A stretch of DNA of 64,000 bases, taken from assembly GCF_048320135.1 (NCBI RefSeq), contig NZ_CP182947.1, positions 4,588,001 through 4,652,000 of the forward strand. The letters run 5' to 3'. The translations under genes were made by a program, and so were the position numbers. Every line of letters begins with the position of its first letter. The stretch's first letter is position 1. Of the stretch, positions 63,260-64,000 are shown in pieces. Below the pieces are notes generated by a model. It saw nothing but the letters and a program-made list of their open reading frames with translations. It ran no database searches and had not been told where the DNA came from. The stretch is from Ideonella_A sakaiensis_A. Lineage in GTDB: Bacteria; Pseudomonadota; Gammaproteobacteria; Burkholderiales; Burkholderiaceae_C.

Positions 63260-63767
63260 GGTCGTGATCGTGATGGGCATGGCCGCCGTGGTGGTGCGAA
63301 CCCGCCGCGGCCTGCCCACCGTAGGCGCCGGACTCCGGCTCGAACGGCGCCATCGTCTCGTCGACGATCAGGTGCATGCGGCGCAGCATCTCGGCGAGCA
63401 CATGGTCGGGCTCAAGGTGCAGGCGTTCGGCCTGCAGTTCGAGTGCGACATGCCGGTTGCCGAGGTGGTAGGCGGCGCGCATCAGGTCGAACGGCGAACC
63501 ATGCTGCCGGCAATAAGTCACGGCCATCACCGGCTGTTCGGCGGCAATCACCCGCAGCAGGCTGCCGTCGGTCGCGACCAGCACATCGCCGCCGCGGATC
63601 ACGCTGCCGCGCGGCAGAAACACCGCGACCGTGCGGTCGAGGCTGTCGCGGGCCTCGAAGCGGCTGCGCTGGCGGACATCCCAGTCGAGTGTCAGGCTCG
63701 GCGCTCGCCGGACCAGCGCCGGCGCGAGCCCGCGGCCGGCGGGCAGGATCTTGTTGATTGTCAACAT
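63231..63767 (-). CDS. ureE: Urease nickel metallochaperone UreE
   Basis: 178 residues from the ATG at 63767. The N-terminal peptide-binding domain and the C-terminal metal domain are recognisable: RGSVIRGGDVLVATDG, then YCRQHGSPFDLMRAAYHLGNRHV with the Ni-binding His, LEPDHVLAEML. The tail is very His/Asp-rich (HHHGGHAHHDHDHDHSHGH), which stores nickel, as in Klebsiella UreE. It delivers nickel to UreG. It is the first gene of the ureE-F-G transcript; the divergent gene begins 100 bases away. Confidence 0.96.
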   Translation of the reverse strand: MLTINKILPAGRGLAPALVRRAPSLTLDWDVRQRSRFEARDSLDRTVAVFLPRGSVIRGGDVLVATDGSLLRVIAAEQPVMAVTYCRQHGSPFDLMRAAYHLGNRHVALELQAERLHLEPDHVLAEMLRRMHLIVDETMAPFEPESGAYGGQAAAGSHHHGGHAHHDHDHDHSHGHNG

Positions 63768-63867
63768 CTGCAATTCTGGAAAATTGTGGAAGTGAGCAGG
63801 CGTGCAGCGGAGACACGCACGGCGCGTGCCGGGATTAAAGCATCTCGCCGGCAGGTATTCTTCGCTT

Positions 63868-64000
63868 ATGTACGTGCAGCATTTCGGTCTCGAGCACGAA
63901 CCCTTTTCGATCGCGCCCGACCCCCGCTATCTCTACCTCAGCGAGCGGCATCGCGAGGCGCTGGCGCACCTGACCTACGGGCTCGGTGCCGGCGGCGGCA
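63868..64000 (+). CDS. ExeA/GspA-like AAA ATPase, N-terminal fragment (3' end outside window)
   Basis: The first 44 codons only. MYVQHFGLEHEPFSIAPDPR then LYLSERHREALAHLTYGL matches the N terminus of ExeA/GspA-family AAA ATPases, where the sequence FGLxxxPFxxxPDPxxxYxSxxHxxALxxLxYG precedes the P-loop. These proteins bind peptidoglycan or drive secretin assembly in type II secretion or MSHA pilus systems. The P-loop lies outside the window. It is divergent from ureE. Confidence 0.75.
   Translation, partial: MYVQHFGLEHEPFSIAPDPRYLYLSERHREALAHLTYGLGAGGG

Noticed and set aside
63231..63300. The His-coding repeats of ureE as a DNA repeat of separate function
   Set aside because: The near-repeat is explained by the metal-binding His/Asp tail of UreE; no spacing or strand pattern suggests a regulatory repeat.

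Overview
The window looks like chromosomal DNA from a GC-rich betaproteobacterium, most likely in or near the Burkholderiales. The evidence is the base composition (GC-rich third codon positions), the gene order yceD-rpmF-plsX-fabH-fabD-fabG-acpP-fabF-(ygfX-like)-rpoE-rseA-rseB-mucD-lepA-lepB-rnc-era-recO-pdxJ-acpS-nagZ, and the rne/rluC divergon. No rRNA, tRNA, prophage, insertion sequence or CRISPR array was seen. Calls rest on reading translated frames and recognised motifs; no database search was possible.

Layout. 0-5 kb: the end of a glutathione reductase gene, a SLOG-like Rossmann protein, an exported coiled-coil protein, a large PAS-rich hybrid histidine kinase and a small exported cysteine protein. 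5-13 kb: cold-shock protein, cupin, S4 RNA-binding protein, outer-membrane barrel, 2OG-Fe dioxygenase, the leftward group rluA-SDR-S9 peptidase, a DUF456 membrane protein and a Tim44-like protein. 13-20 kb: GMC oxidoreductase, an ABC exporter and a convergent TonB-dependent receptor. 19.6-23 kb: a rightward module of cyclic-nucleotide-binding protein, ParA-type ATPase, lipid kinase and metallophosphoesterase, the last three translationally coupled. 23-27 kb: GNAT, histidine phosphatase, a small conserved protein, DUF808 and DusC.

26.7-32 kb (minus strand): the dTDP-L-rhamnose genes rfbB-rfbD-rfbA-rfbC, followed in the same tightly coupled transcript by urease accessory ureD and an M23 peptidase. 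32-35 kb: DEAD-box helicase, a tetrapyrrole-methylase-family protein and a Maf/YceF pyrophosphatase. 35-54.8 kb: about 20 kb of rightward genes joining ribosome biogenesis, phospholipid and fatty-acid synthesis, the sigma-E envelope-stress system, LepA/LepB, RNA processing (Rnc, Era), RecO, PdxJ, AcpS and NagZ. Many junctions are ATGA or TGATG overlaps.

54.8-64 kb: RNase E (minus) with a long upstream region shared with divergent rluC, which leads a coupled rluC-HAD phosphatase-Rieske-S49 peptidase operon. Then ureE-ureF-ureG on the minus strand and the start of an ExeA/GspA-type ATPase gene.

Most of the window is ordinary core genome. The points most worth a second look are: the hybrid kinase whose ATP-binding domain appears to have lost its nucleotide-binding motifs; urease accessory genes split between two places with no structural ureABC here; a compact promoter-hairpin-terminator element between mucD and lepA; and the cyclic-nucleotide-binding/ParA/lipid kinase/phosphoesterase module.
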